Assembly (NCBI RefSeq): GCF_046098205.1
Contig: NZ_JBJURJ010000008.1
Location: 62,001-126,000, forward strand
Length of the DNA stretch: 64,000 nucleotides
Direction of reading: 5' to 3'
From: Paenibacillus_AR mesotrionivorans
GTDB taxonomy: Bacteria > Bacillota > Bacilli > Paenibacillales > NBRC-103111
Shown here: positions 53,127-62,393 of the stretch, in pieces
Position numbering within the stretch: the stretch's first letter is position 1
Layout of the letters: each line of letters starts with the position of its first letter
Made by a program: the position numbers and the translations under genes
The notes under the pieces: generated by a model
Database searches by the model: none
Seen by the model: the letters and a program-made list of their open reading frames with translations, nothing else
Told to the model about the DNA's origin: nothing

Positions 53127-53160
53127 GAATGTGCTCACTCCTCTATCTGGCTTGTGAGAC

Positions 53161-53190
53161 ACATTCTACACCCAAGAAATGGATTCCTGC
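53161..53190 (-). promoter_or_regulatory. Sigma-H promoter of spoIIA
   Basis: -35 GCAGGAATC (53190-53182), 12-nt spacer, -10 GTAGAATGT (53169-53161) fit the SigH consensus RnAGGAwww-N11-12-RnnGAATww, as known for spoIIA in Bacillus. 35 nt upstream of the SpoIIAA start. Confidence 0.82.
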
Positions 53191-53284
53191 CTGCCGACAA
53201 AACTAGAAGAAAACAGCCAGAAAGTGCGGGTGCCTTCTCCAAAAACAGGCAGGATTTGCGAAGGACAGCAGGCTAACGCCCTCG

Positions 53285-54460
53285 TTAATCCAGGAAGAAC
53301 AGCCGTCCCGCCGTACGCTTCAGCATATCCCAGAAGCCGGCTTCGGGGATGTCCATGGGAGCCTCCACGGGGAACTCCGTCAGCTTCTGATCGCCCTTAT
53401 ATACGATAATCTTGCCGATAGGCGTTCCTGCTGCGATGGGAGCCTTCAAGCCCTCATCCAGCTGCAGCTCGTGGCGGAGATCTTGGCCGGCTTCGCCCTT
53501 CTTCAGGAGCACGCTGTATTGATGCGGAGCGGTCAGCGGGAAGGTTTCGGGCTTGCCCTTTTTCACCTTCACATCGCCTAAGGCATCACCGGTTTTCACG
53601 ATCAGCTGATTGGTATATTGAGAGAACGCATAATCGAAGAGCTTAGTGACCTCGGCGTTGCGTGTTTTCGTATCCGGTTCGCCCAGAACCACCGTCACCA
53701 CACGGAAATTATCCCGTTTGGCCGTAGCGGACAGACAGAATTTCGCTTCGCCGGTATAACCGGTTTTCAGGCCGTCGGCTCCCGGATAGAAACGCACCAG
53801 CTTATTGGTATTCACCAGCCAGAAGGGTTTGGCCGAATCCTTCCGCAGATAATCCTGGTATTGGCTGGTAAATTGGGTGATGCCTTCATGCTTCAGCAGC
53901 TCTCGGGACATAATGGCGATATCACGGGCTGTGGTGTAATGATTATCCGCCGGCAGACCGTTGGGGTTTACAAAGTGGGTATTGTTCATGCCCAGCTCCT
54001 TGGCCTTATCGTTCATCATCTGCACGAAGCCTTGCTCCGACCCGCCCAGCTTCTCGGCCATGGCCACAGAGGCGTCATTGCCGGAGGCCATAGCAATGCC
54101 CTTCAGCATATCCTGGACCGTCATCTCCTCCCCAACCTCCAGGAAAATCTGCGACCCGCCCATGGATGCCGCATATTCGCTGGTCCGGACCTTTTCATCC
54201 ATCGCCAGCTTGCCTTGATCAATGGCCTCCATGGTCAAGAGCATGGTCATAATCTTCGTAATACTGGCCGGGGGCAGCTTCTCGTCGGGATTCTTCTCGA
54301 ATATGACAGTACCCGTATCCGCATCCATCAGAATGGACGAGCGGGCATTGGGGCTAAGGTCCACAGGGGCGGCCTGCTTCTCCTCGGCCAAAGCGTAAGG
54401 CATCATGATTCCAGCCAAAAGCAGACATACTAGTGTGGTCAATCCTATCTTTCTTGGCAT
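53285..54460 (-). CDS. dacF: D-alanyl-D-alanine carboxypeptidase DacF
   Basis: 391 residues, low-molecular-weight penicillin-binding protein. Signal peptide ends near PYALAEE; active-site motifs are SITK, SGN (MASGNDASVAM) and KTG (LKTGYTG). A C-terminal beta domain and an amphipathic end (FWDMLKRTAGRLFFLD) give membrane binding. It regulates cross-linking of spore peptidoglycan. dacF upstream of spoIIA is the usual Bacillota order. Confidence 0.95.
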   Translation of the reverse strand: MPRKIGLTTLVCLLLAGIMMPYALAEEKQAAPVDLSPNARSSILMDADTGTVIFEKNPDEKLPPASITKIMTMLLTMEAIDQGKLAMDEKVRTSEYAASMGGSQIFLEVGEEMTVQDMLKGIAMASGNDASVAMAEKLGGSEQGFVQMMNDKAKELGMNNTHFVNPNGLPADNHYTTARDIAIMSRELLKHEGITQFTSQYQDYLRKDSAKPFWLVNTNKLVRFYPGADGLKTGYTGEAKFCLSATAKRDNFRVVTVVLGEPDTKTRNAEVTKLFDYAFSQYTNQLIVKTGDALGDVKVKKGKPETFPLTAPHQYSVLLKKGEAGQDLRHELQLDEGLKAPIAAGTPIGKIIVYKGDQKLTEFPVEAPMDIPEAGFWDMLKRTAGRLFFLD

Positions 54461-54668
54461 CGGTTCTCAATTCCCTCCTAAAAAAATGTCGCAGATCCAC
54501 ATCCTGCTTACCAGTATCGCCCATTTCTGTGGAAAATATTCTCATTCCGCAAAATGCAGGCGGTTCATTTGCGCATTCTCCGAGGATGAATTACGATTAG
54601 TCTTATCGATTAACCCTCTATTAAATGAATAAGAAACTATTTTTTTCTGCCCAAAAGGAGGCTTTCCT

Positions 54669-55691
54669 ATGAACACACTGTTTTCCCCTGCCAAAATCGG
54701 CGGGGTTGAGCTGAAGAACCGGATTGTCATGTCCCCCATGTGCATGTATTCCGTCCACAAGGAGGACGGCATTGTCACCCCCTGGCACGTCACACACTAC
54801 GTAAGCCGCGCTGTTGGCCAAGCGGGCCTGATCCTTCTGGAATCCACTGCCGTGCTCCCCGAGGGACGGATCAGCGTCCGGGATTTGGGGATTTGGGAGG
54901 ACAGCCAGGTGCCTGCACTCACGGCACTGGTCGAGGCTATCCATGAAGCCGGCTCCAAGGCAGGCATCCAACTGGGTCATGCGGGCCGCAAAACCACCGC
55001 AGCAGACAAAGGTGTTGCCCCGTCCCCGGTGGCATTCCCGGATATGCCTGTACCGGAGGAGCTGACAGCCGAAGGGATCGCCCAGGTGATCGCCGCCTTT
55101 GCAGCCGCTGCCCGGAGAGCGGTGCTGGCAGGCTTCGACGTGGTGGAGCTGCACGCCGCACATGGCTATCTGCTGAACGAGTTTTTGTCCCCCTTGACCA
55201 ATCACAGACAGGATCAATACGGCGGCTCCCGGGAAAACCGCTTTACGCTCCTCCGCCAGGTGATTGAGGCTGTGAAGAGGGAAAAGCCGAGGTCCCTGTT
55301 TGTCCGGATTTCGGCAGAGGAATATGCAACCGGCGGCAATACCAGGGAGGACATCCTCTACTTTGCCCGGGAGATGAAAGCCCTGGGCGTGGACCTGATC
55401 GATACCAGCACAGGGGGCGTAGTGCTCGCGGATATTAAGTATTACCCGGGCTACCAGGTGCCTTATGCGGCCGAAATCCGCAAGGAGGCGGGCATTGCTA
55501 CCGGAGCGGTGGGTCTGATCAGCACCGGGGGCTACGCGGAGGAGGTTCTGGCTTCGGACCAGGCCGATCTGATTTTCATCGGGCGGGCGTTTCTGCGTGA
55601 TCCCTATTGGCCCCGGACCGCTGCCGCAGAGCTTGGGATTTCTATAAAGGCTCCCGCTCCCTACGAACGTGGCTGGGTTACAAGGGCGTAA
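54669..55691 (+). CDS. namA: NADPH dehydrogenase NamA (Old Yellow Enzyme, YqjM type)
   Basis: 340-residue FMN enzyme reducing activated C=C bonds. The active-site Cys is in MSPMCMYS; the substrate His pair is in QLGHAGRK and the nearby HAAHGYLLNEFLSP; NHRQDQYGGSRENR is the OYE signature. A C-terminal arginine finger (YERGWVTR) is typical of YqjM dimers. AAAGGAGG lies 8 nt before the ATG. Divergent from dacF. Confidence 0.94.
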   Translation: MNTLFSPAKIGGVELKNRIVMSPMCMYSVHKEDGIVTPWHVTHYVSRAVGQAGLILLESTAVLPEGRISVRDLGIWEDSQVPALTALVEAIHEAGSKAGIQLGHAGRKTTAADKGVAPSPVAFPDMPVPEELTAEGIAQVIAAFAAAARRAVLAGFDVVELHAAHGYLLNEFLSPLTNHRQDQYGGSRENRFTLLRQVIEAVKREKPRSLFVRISAEEYATGGNTREDILYFAREMKALGVDLIDTSTGGVVLADIKYYPGYQVPYAAEIRKEAGIATGAVGLISTGGYAEEVLASDQADLIFIGRAFLRDPYWPRTAAAELGISIKAPAPYERGWVTRA

Positions 55692-55709
55692 GATAGGAAA
55701 AGGTAAAGA

Positions 55710-55734
55710 CCTGCTCTCGCGAGCGGGTTTTTTT
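55710..55734 (+). terminator. Terminator of namA
   Basis: CCTGCTC/GAGCGGG with loop TCGC, followed by seven T. Confidence 0.88.
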
Positions 55735-55873
55735 GGCGTCCGGAGGGGCTATAGCAAAAAAGTGCGAATCCAGTCCAAACCGCAGCAAGAAATGAAGATT
55801 GCCGGAAAAGAGCAAAACCGCTACATTGTAAGGGTATGGACTTGGTTACAATCGAGACAGGAGGCAAACACAA

Positions 55874-58800
55874 GTGGAGGATGCTCTGTTTAAGAATCCC
55901 GGCAATGACTTCCGGATTATGCCCTTTTGGTTCTGGAACGGGAAGATGGAGGATGCGGAGATCGAACGGCAAATCCGCGAGATGGCGGATAAAGGGGTAG
56001 GCGGTTTTTTTATCTGCCCGCGCCAGGGATTGCAGATTCCGTACCTGTCGGAGAGTTGGTTCGCAAAGGTGCGTACGGCCATTCTTGCTGCCAAACAAGC
56101 CGGCTTGCAGGTATGGCTTTATGACGAATATCCCTATCCCAGCGGCATCGCCGGCGGGGAAGTGACACTGCTGCATCCGGACGCCAAGCACAAAACTCTC
56201 GTGGTTAAACAGGCCCGCCCCGCCGCCGGAGAGCTGGTGAAGCTGGAGCTGCCTTGGGCCAAGGTACTGTCCGCCAAGGCTGTCCCGCTAACCGAGGATG
56301 GCGGGTACATATGGGACGAAGCGGTTGATATCGCAGACTATATCGGCAATATCCAGACGGAGCCTATCTTCCAGAAAACTGGCCTGACCACATACAACCA
56401 GAAGCGTTTTTTTACATACAACACCCAATACGCTCTGGAATGGCAGTCTCCGGCTGACAGCGGTCCGTGGGAGGTTATGGTTTACCAGGAGGAGGAAATT
56501 CAGGACTTCAAGTATTACGGCACCTATGTGGACCCGTGTAACCGTGAAGCCATGGCGACCTTCATCCGGCTGACTCATGAGCGGTACGCCAAGTATTTTG
56601 GCGATGAATTTGGAGGTACGGTCAAGGGCATGTTCACCGATGAGGTGGGGCTCCTGGGGAGCATTCCCTGGTCCCCCAAGCTGGAGGAAGCCTTCCTTGC
56701 ACGCAACGAGTATTCGCTTATCGCCCACCTGCCTGCTATCACCCATGAAGCGTATCCCGATGCTCCTCGCATCCGGTATGACTATTACCAGACGGTCCAT
56801 GAGCTGATGACCGGCTCTTACCACAAGCAGGTATATGACTGGTGCGAAACACATGGGCTTCAATATGTAGCCGAGGTGCCCTCCTTCCGGATGACCACCC
56901 AGCGGTTCAGCCATATTCCCGGAGGCGACAGCGCCCACGAGAAACTGGGACGTCCCCTGCCGTGGGTACTCCGGCGGTATGCCGCCAGCTTCAGGGACAA
57001 TCCCAAGATGGCCAGCTCCATTGCCCGCCAGTTGGGCAGAGAGCGTTGTCTGGACGAATGCTTCCACAGCGTCGGCTGGTCCATGAACCTGCAGGACGCC
57101 AAGTGGATGATTGACCGGATGGCGGCCATGGGCACCAATATGTATACGTTTCATGCTTTTTTCTATACGGTGGACGGGCTGACCCAGCATGATGCGCCTC
57201 CCTCCCAATTCTACCAAAATCCCTATTGGCCAAATTTCAAGGGGTTGGCGGATTATGCGGCACGCCTGAGCTACATCATGTCTGCAGGCAAGGCGGATAT
57301 CCGGATCGCATTGCTTGATCCTACCACCTCCATGTGGACACACCGCTCCAATCCTTTGCATCATTTTGAGTACGCTGGAACCAGTGCTGTGGAGCGTCAG
57401 GCCATGGAACGGCTGAAGGAAGCCTGGACACAGCTTTCCTGTCATCTGCTGCAGACCCGGCGGGATTATGACCACATGGACCCGGAGATTTTGGCGGAAG
57501 CGACTGTGGAGGACGGCTGTTTAGTCATCGGCAAGGCAAGCTATTCGGTATTGGTGCTGCCTCCGTTAACGAATTTGGAGTCGGCGGCATGGACGAAGCT
57601 GCAGGAGTTTGCTGCGGCGGGAGGCAGGATTATCGCTATGGGCAGCCTGCCGTCGGAGCTGATTCAAGAAAGCAGTCCGGTGGCAGCGGATGCTGCGGCA
57701 TTGTTCCATGAAGTGGCGCCGGGTGCGGAGGAAACCAACCAGGTGGAATTGGCACGTTGCTGCTTCATTCCTTATGCGGAAAAGACAGAGGAATTGGCGC
57801 TGCCCGTGCTGGATGCGCTGCTGGACCTTGCTCTGCCCAGAGCCGTTACCCTGGACTTCGGCAGTGAGGAGGCTCCTTTTCTCCTGCAAAGCCGGTTTAT
57901 GCCGGACGGATCATATGTGGTGTTCGCTGCCAACCAGGAAGGACAAACCCACAGCTGCACTATCCGGCTGGAGCCCGCCCAGATCTGGGGAGATACCTTC
58001 GGACAGGTGCTCATACAGGCCGAGTGGCTGGATTTGGAAACCGGAGAGGTGCAGCCCTTATTTACGGAGGAAGCGGGCATGGAAATCTCCATTGCCCGTG
58101 AAGTGGCTCCCTACGGGTCCTTCCTGCTCCGGCTTCGTCCGGCGACTTCAGAAGGTACAGGGGCGAACGCAGACCTTGCGGAAGCAGTTGGCAGAGCAGC
58201 AGCCGCCTCTACCAAAACCTGGAGCCTCAGATTAGGTGCTGAAGGGCCGTGGCAGCAGACCGCCCTTCAACCTAACGCCCTGCGCCTGGAGTTTTTCCAG
58301 CTATCTGTTGGCGATTCAGATGAGTCTGCTATCGTGGCCGCCAAGACTTTTATCGACCAATGTGAGGATCTGGCTCAGGAGGAGCGGCTTCCCCTTTCCT
58401 TCTCACAGATTTTCGGCACGCCCAAGAAGCTTAAGGTGGGCTACCCGCTGCAGTGTACCTACCGGACACGGTTCAATGTATCCCGCCTACCCAGGGAATG
58501 CAGCTTGTTGATGGATGAATCGGCCATCCGCGGCGGTTGGAGCCTGGAGTTGAACGGACATCCCTTCCAACCCGGCGATTTCCGGCAGGCTTTGATTTAT
58601 GACAATTCCAACCTGCTCTGCAGGGTAGAAAACGCCCTTGTAGAGGGCTGGAATGAGCTTGTTGTTCATGTGAGCGTGAGCCATGATTGGGATGGTGTCA
58701 CCGATGCGCTGTATCTGTACGGAGATTTTGGGGTGACCTTCGGGGAAAATGGAGCTCCTGTGCTTGGTGAACCTCCGGCAGAGGTGGACAGCTTGGTTAT

Positions 58801-59116
58801 GGATACGTATTACCCGGGTTATCCATATTATGCAGGTGTGTGGTCCTTCCGCAAGAGCTTCGAGCTGGACGAGCTTCCTGAGGCGGACAGGCTGGCCTTA
58901 AGCTTCAGGGATTGGGCTGCCCATGATCCGGTTGAGGTCTTGCTGAACGGTGAGCCTCTGGGAGTCCGGCTTTGGTCCCCTTACACTTGGGAGGCGAATG
59001 CCAGTCTCTTGCGACAGGGTACCAATGAGCTGGAGGTGCGGGTGACCAGCACGCTCATCGGCTTATTGGAAGGCAAATATTTCGACTATATCCAGCACAA
59101 GGTGGAGCCGGTCTGA
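55874..59116 (+). CDS. Large glycoside hydrolase, GH106-like (alpha-L-rhamnosidase type)
   Basis: 1080 residues, cytoplasmic (no signal). The N-terminus FRIMPFWFWNGKM then GGFFICPRQGL and LYDEYPYPSGIAGG is the start of the GH106-type TIM barrel. GMFTDEVGLLGSIPW and YVAEVPSF provide candidate catalytic Glu residues, and a Rossmann-like segment (VLVLPPLTNLESAAW) is followed by beta-sandwich domains (ECSLLMDESAIRGGW...). Start GTG 55874 with GAGGC upstream. Followed after 64 nt by a GH28 enzyme, suggesting attack on rhamnose-containing pectin. Exact specificity uncertain. Confidence 0.72.
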   Translation: MEDALFKNPGNDFRIMPFWFWNGKMEDAEIERQIREMADKGVGGFFICPRQGLQIPYLSESWFAKVRTAILAAKQAGLQVWLYDEYPYPSGIAGGEVTLLHPDAKHKTLVVKQARPAAGELVKLELPWAKVLSAKAVPLTEDGGYIWDEAVDIADYIGNIQTEPIFQKTGLTTYNQKRFFTYNTQYALEWQSPADSGPWEVMVYQEEEIQDFKYYGTYVDPCNREAMATFIRLTHERYAKYFGDEFGGTVKGMFTDEVGLLGSIPWSPKLEEAFLARNEYSLIAHLPAITHEAYPDAPRIRYDYYQTVHELMTGSYHKQVYDWCETHGLQYVAEVPSFRMTTQRFSHIPGGDSAHEKLGRPLPWVLRRYAASFRDNPKMASSIARQLGRERCLDECFHSVGWSMNLQDAKWMIDRMAAMGTNMYTFHAFFYTVDGLTQHDAPPSQFYQNPYWPNFKGLADYAARLSYIMSAGKADIRIALLDPTTSMWTHRSNPLHHFEYAGTSAVERQAMERLKEAWTQLSCHLLQTRRDYDHMDPEILAEATVEDGCLVIGKASYSVLVLPPLTNLESAAWTKLQEFAAAGGRIIAMGSLPSELIQESSPVAADAAALFHEVAPGAEETNQVELARCCFIPYAEKTEELALPVLDALLDLALPRAVTLDFGSEEAPFLLQSRFMPDGSYVVFAANQEGQTHSCTIRLEPAQIWGDTFGQVLIQAEWLDLETGEVQPLFTEEAGMEISIAREVAPYGSFLLRLRPATSEGTGANADLAEAVGRAAAASTKTWSLRLGAEGPWQQTALQPNALRLEFFQLSVGDSDESAIVAAKTFIDQCEDLAQEERLPLSFSQIFGTPKKLKVGYPLQCTYRTRFNVSRLPRECSLLMDESAIRGGWSLELNGHPFQPGDFRQALIYDNSNLLCRVENALVEGWNELVVHVSVSHDWDGVTDALYLYGDFGVTFGENGAPVLGEPPAEVDSLVMDTYYPGYPYYAGVWSFRKSFELDELPEADRLALSFRDWAAHDPVEVLLNGEPLGVRLWSPYTWEANASLLRQGTNELEVRVTSTLIGLLEGKYFDYIQHKVEPV

Positions 59117-59180
59117 TTGATTGTCAGCTCTGCCTGTAATGGACCTGCTGTTTACTAAACCTAGGAGGCTTAAAACACAT

Positions 59181-60698
59181 ATGATTAACATCAAGGATTT
59201 CGGCGCAATCGGGGACGGCACTACCCTCTCTACTGCAAGCATACAACAGGCCATCGACGCCTGCGCAGAGCAAGGAGGCGGTACTGTCCTCATCCCTGCG
59301 GGATCGTTTCTTACCGGCACCCTGATGCTCCGCTCCTATGTGGAGCTGCATCTGGCTCCCGCCGCGCGGCTCTTAAGCAGCATGGAGGAAGCGGACTTCG
59401 TCGCGCCGGAGGGTGAAGCCGGGCAATTCTTGAGCGAAGGCCAGGGAAATAAGGCGCTCCTCTGTGCCCGTCATGCAGTGAATATTGCCGTTACCGGTCT
59501 TGGTACAATCGATGGACGGGGCGAGCAGTTCCTGGAGCCGGAGGATGAAGGTTCGGACACGGTGCTGAAGATCATCCGTGAATTCCGTCCCAAGCTTATC
59601 GATCTGGAGGGCTGTGTGAATGTAGTTTTCCGGGACGTGCCCCTCTACCACGCCTCCTCCTGGGGCATGCACATGACCGGCTGCCGCCAGGTGACGGTAA
59701 CTGGTGTGAAGATTCTCGGCCAGGTTCGTGGTCCCAACAACGACGGTATTGATCCCGACAGCTGTCAGGATGTGCATATCTCCAACTGCCATATCGAAAC
59801 CGGCGATGACTGCATTGTGGTCAAAGCCACCAAATACGGCGCCGAGCGTTACGGAGCCTGTGAGAACATCACGGTCACCAACTGCACCCTGCAATCCCAT
59901 GACTCGGCGATCAAAATCGGCACGGAAACCCATGGGGACATCCGCAATATCACCGTATCCAACTGTGTGATCCGCAATTCCAACCGGGGTGTGGGCATCT
60001 GGGTGCGGGACGGTGCAACCATGGAAAACATGCTGTTCTCCAATCTGTTTATTGAAACCCGCCTGTTCAGCAATGAGGAAGACACCAACCGGCGCCATGG
60101 CGGATGGTGGGGCAAATCCGAACCCATCTTCATGACCGCAGAACGCCGGAATAAGCCGGATGCCCCTGCTCCCGGTAAAATCCGCAATATCCGGTTCGAT
60201 CAGCTCCTGATCGAGTCCGAGGGCGGCATGTTCATTGGAGGCTCCCCGGAGAGCATCATTGAAGGAATTACCATCCGGAACGTGAAGCAGACCATGCGGG
60301 TGAAAAGTGGCTATCCCGGCGGTGTGTTCGACACCCAGCCCTCAGATCGCGGCATCTTCCCCCACCCGGTGCCGGCCATGTATCTGAATTATGCCAAGGA
60401 CGTAGCTCTGAGCGACGTGGAGATTCATTGGCAGGGCGAGCCTAATCGCCATTGGACCCAAGCCTTGGCGGCTGAGGATGTAGAGGATCTGCGGGTACGC
60501 AGCTTCCGCGGCACAGCGGCGAAACCCGACGTTAGCGCGCTGGAGATGACCCGTGTCACCGGTCTGAGGCTGTCCGACAGCACAGCGCTGCCAGAGACAG
60601 AGGTGTACCTGACCCTGGAAGAAACGGAGCTCTCCCGCTTGGAACTGGAGCGCAATGATCTGTCCGCGGCAGCGGTTCCCGTCCGCAAGTTGGATTAA
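59181..60698 (+). CDS. GH28 polygalacturonase-like glycosidase
   Basis: 505 residues: parallel beta-helix starting IKDFGAIGDGTTL. The catalytic Asp set is in NNDGIDPDS and ETGDDCIVVK; a variant of the His motif is SHDSAIKIGTE; RGVGIWVRDG holds the R-x-K-like substrate site. No signal peptide, so it acts on imported oligogalacturonides or unsaturated products. Start 59181 (MINIKDFG) follows AGGAGG at 12 nt; the reading from 59121 adds no recognisable sequence. Confidence 0.88.
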   Translation: MINIKDFGAIGDGTTLSTASIQQAIDACAEQGGGTVLIPAGSFLTGTLMLRSYVELHLAPAARLLSSMEEADFVAPEGEAGQFLSEGQGNKALLCARHAVNIAVTGLGTIDGRGEQFLEPEDEGSDTVLKIIREFRPKLIDLEGCVNVVFRDVPLYHASSWGMHMTGCRQVTVTGVKILGQVRGPNNDGIDPDSCQDVHISNCHIETGDDCIVVKATKYGAERYGACENITVTNCTLQSHDSAIKIGTETHGDIRNITVSNCVIRNSNRGVGIWVRDGATMENMLFSNLFIETRLFSNEEDTNRRHGGWWGKSEPIFMTAERRNKPDAPAPGKIRNIRFDQLLIESEGGMFIGGSPESIIEGITIRNVKQTMRVKSGYPGGVFDTQPSDRGIFPHPVPAMYLNYAKDVALSDVEIHWQGEPNRHWTQALAAEDVEDLRVRSFRGTAAKPDVSALEMTRVTGLRLSDSTALPETEVYLTLEETELSRLELERNDLSAAAVPVRKLD

Positions 60699-60715
60699 AC
60701 GCAAGGTAAAACATC

Positions 60716-60750
60716 GCAGGCTCCGGTTGCTGTATCCGGGGCCTGTTTTT
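60716..60750 (+). terminator. Terminator after the GH28 gene
   Basis: CAGGCTCCGG/CCGGGGCCTG with TTTTTG. Confidence 0.85.
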
Positions 60751-60764
60751 GTACGTTTGGTGCT

Positions 60765-61025
60765 GAAGTCGCGGCCGTTAACGGAACTATGCGACCGTTA
60801 AAGGCAGATTTCCGCGTGTTGTCGCGGCTAACGGAACGGAGAAGCTCTTAGCCGGCTAAAACTACTTAATCGGAAGCTTTCTCCATCTCTAAAAGCCTCT
60901 GGGTTCCGTTAGCGCTCCAGAACGCCTCATTTTGCCACCTAACGGCTTCTGAGTTCCGTTAGGCGCTAAAGTTCCGCTAAGACGCCAGAATTCCATTACG
61001 ACGCCATAGCCTCGTTACAGCGCAA
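60765..61025. repeat. Intergenic cluster of GTTAACGGAAC-type repeats
   Basis: GGCCGTTAACGGAACT, GCGACCGTTAAAGG, GGCTAACGGAACGG, GGGTTCCGTTAGCGC, CACCTAACGGCTTC, GAGTTCCGTTAGGCGC and decayed copies in both directions fill the 445-bp gap; no gene seen. Same character as clusters at 8.8 and 19.7 kb. Confidence 0.7.
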
Positions 61026-61158
61026 CACACCACAACACAAACCATTCCATCAAAGTGACCCCTTCCCGTCAGAAGAAATTGCCTTCTTATCAAGGGTCAT
61101 GAATCCAATCTCCCGGGGCATGCTGAATATATGACCAAAGTGAATGGGAGTGAACGGA

Positions 61159-62214
61159 TTGAACAGATGGATTCCCTTTTGCGCGGCATTCGTGCTGCTC
61201 CTAAGCGGCTGCATGGGTCGAACCGGGGAGAGGAACGTGTCCCCGCTGTCTGAGCCCGTCCCAACCGTATCGTTGGCCCAGCCGGCCCCGGTTCTTCCCA
61301 ATCCTGCAGCAGCCATAGACTCTGTGCTTTCTTCCGCATCTCCGACGGCTTCACCCAGTCCGGTTCCGTCTCCTTCGGCTACCGCCCCTGCGGAAGTACC
61401 CTCGACTCCGCCCAGCCCGCCAGCCAAACCGTCAGATGCTCCTGCCGCGGCCAAGAAGGCGTCCCCCAAAAAGGACAAGCCTGCAGGCGCCCACAAGGCG
61501 GAGCAAGCGGCAGGCCGCAGCAAAGCCCATTCCGGCAGCGCCGGAGCGGCTAAGGCACATTCGCTGACAGAGCTGCGCCAGAAATATGCTGACAGCTTTA
61601 TTTTCCGCGGAAGCAGCGCCAAACAGCAGGTTGCCCTCACCTTTGATGATGCGCCGGACACCCTATACACCCCACAGGTGCTGGATATTCTTAAAAAACA
61701 CAACGTGAAGGCAACCTTTTTTGTCATTGGCAAGCTGGCCGAAAAACATCCGGAAATAGTAAAAAGGATTGCCCGTGAAGGTCATGTGCTGGGCAACCAC
61801 ACGTATAACCATGCCCAATTGAAAAAGCTCACCATGGACAAATTTATTGAGGATATCGAGAAGTCCGAAGCCGCCCTGTCCCCGCTGGCGGGTTATACGC
61901 CCCGGCTGATCCGTCCTCCATATGGTGCAGTTACCGATGATGAGCTGGCTTGGCTTAAGGATGAAGGGTATCTCACAGTCAACTGGAACGTAGATCCCGA
62001 GGATTGGCGTGGGGTATCCGGCGAGCAGGTGCTGAAGCGGTCCATGGAGGCGGCCAAGCCGGGGGCCATTATCCTGATGCACTGCGCTACCGGCCCGGAC
62101 GGGAGCTTGCAAGGGACCATTGACGCTTTGCCCGAGCTGATCTCAGGTCTCCGAGCCAAAGGGTATGAGCTGGTCACCCTTCCGCAGCTGCTGGAAACCA
62201 ATAAGGGTAAATAA
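61159..62214 (+). CDS. Polysaccharide deacetylase lipoprotein (NodB domain)
   Basis: 351 residues from TTG 61159 (MNRWIPFCAAFVLLLSGCMGR), 8 nt after GGGAG; lipobox LLSGC. A linker of about 100 residues, rich in Pro, Ala, Ser and Lys, leads to the CE4 domain. VALTFDDAPD (the usual TFDDGP variant) holds the metal Asp, GNHTYNHAQL the two His, RPPYGA the Arg and PGAIILMH the last His. It probably de-N-acetylates peptidoglycan or another wall glycan outside the cell. Confidence 0.88.
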   Translation: MNRWIPFCAAFVLLLSGCMGRTGERNVSPLSEPVPTVSLAQPAPVLPNPAAAIDSVLSSASPTASPSPVPSPSATAPAEVPSTPPSPPAKPSDAPAAAKKASPKKDKPAGAHKAEQAAGRSKAHSGSAGAAKAHSLTELRQKYADSFIFRGSSAKQQVALTFDDAPDTLYTPQVLDILKKHNVKATFFVIGKLAEKHPEIVKRIAREGHVLGNHTYNHAQLKKLTMDKFIEDIEKSEAALSPLAGYTPRLIRPPYGAVTDDELAWLKDEGYLTVNWNVDPEDWRGVSGEQVLKRSMEAAKPGAIILMHCATGPDGSLQGTIDALPELISGLRAKGYELVTLPQLLETNKGK

Positions 62215-62221
62215 AAGACCT

Positions 62222-62267
62222 GAAGAGAGCTGGCCCATCCAATGGGATAAGGACGGCTCTTCTTTTT
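62222..62267 (+). terminator. Terminator after the deacetylase
   Basis: GAAGAG...CTCTTC outer stem with imperfect inner pairing (TGGCCCATCC/GGATAAGGAC) and CTTTTTC. Confidence 0.7.
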
Positions 62268-62276
62268 CACAATATA

Positions 62277-62292
62277 ATGAGTGATTACTCAC
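62277..62292. promoter_or_regulatory. Operator palindrome 1 of the exporter
   Basis: ATGAGT-GATT-ACTCAC, touching the -35 box. Same core as operator 2, one base less symmetric. Confidence 0.75.
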
Positions 62293-62321
62293 TTTACAAA
62301 AGCCATTCGCCAGACTATAAT
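62293..62321 (+). promoter_or_regulatory. Sigma-A promoter of the ABC exporter
   Basis: TTTACA, 17-nt spacer, TATAAT. It lies exactly between the two operators. Confidence 0.85.
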
Positions 62322-62327
62322 CAACTT

Positions 62328-62343
62328 GTGAGTGATTACTCAC
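62328..62343. promoter_or_regulatory. Operator palindrome 2 of the exporter
   Basis: GTGAGT-GATT-ACTCAC, perfect 6-bp arms around 4 nt, at the expected transcription start. The form is typical of TetR-family operators; GTGAGTNNNNACTCAC in two copies implies strong repression. The regulator gene is not in view. Confidence 0.8.
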
Positions 62344-62393
62344 TATACAGCCAGTCAACAGCTTGAAGTAGGTTCTTCTAAGGAGGAAAAACA

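Noticed and set aside
56288..57475. Minus-strand ORF of 395 residues opposite the GH106-like gene
   Set aside because: Shadow of a high-GC coding strand; composition is not protein-like and no SD is present.
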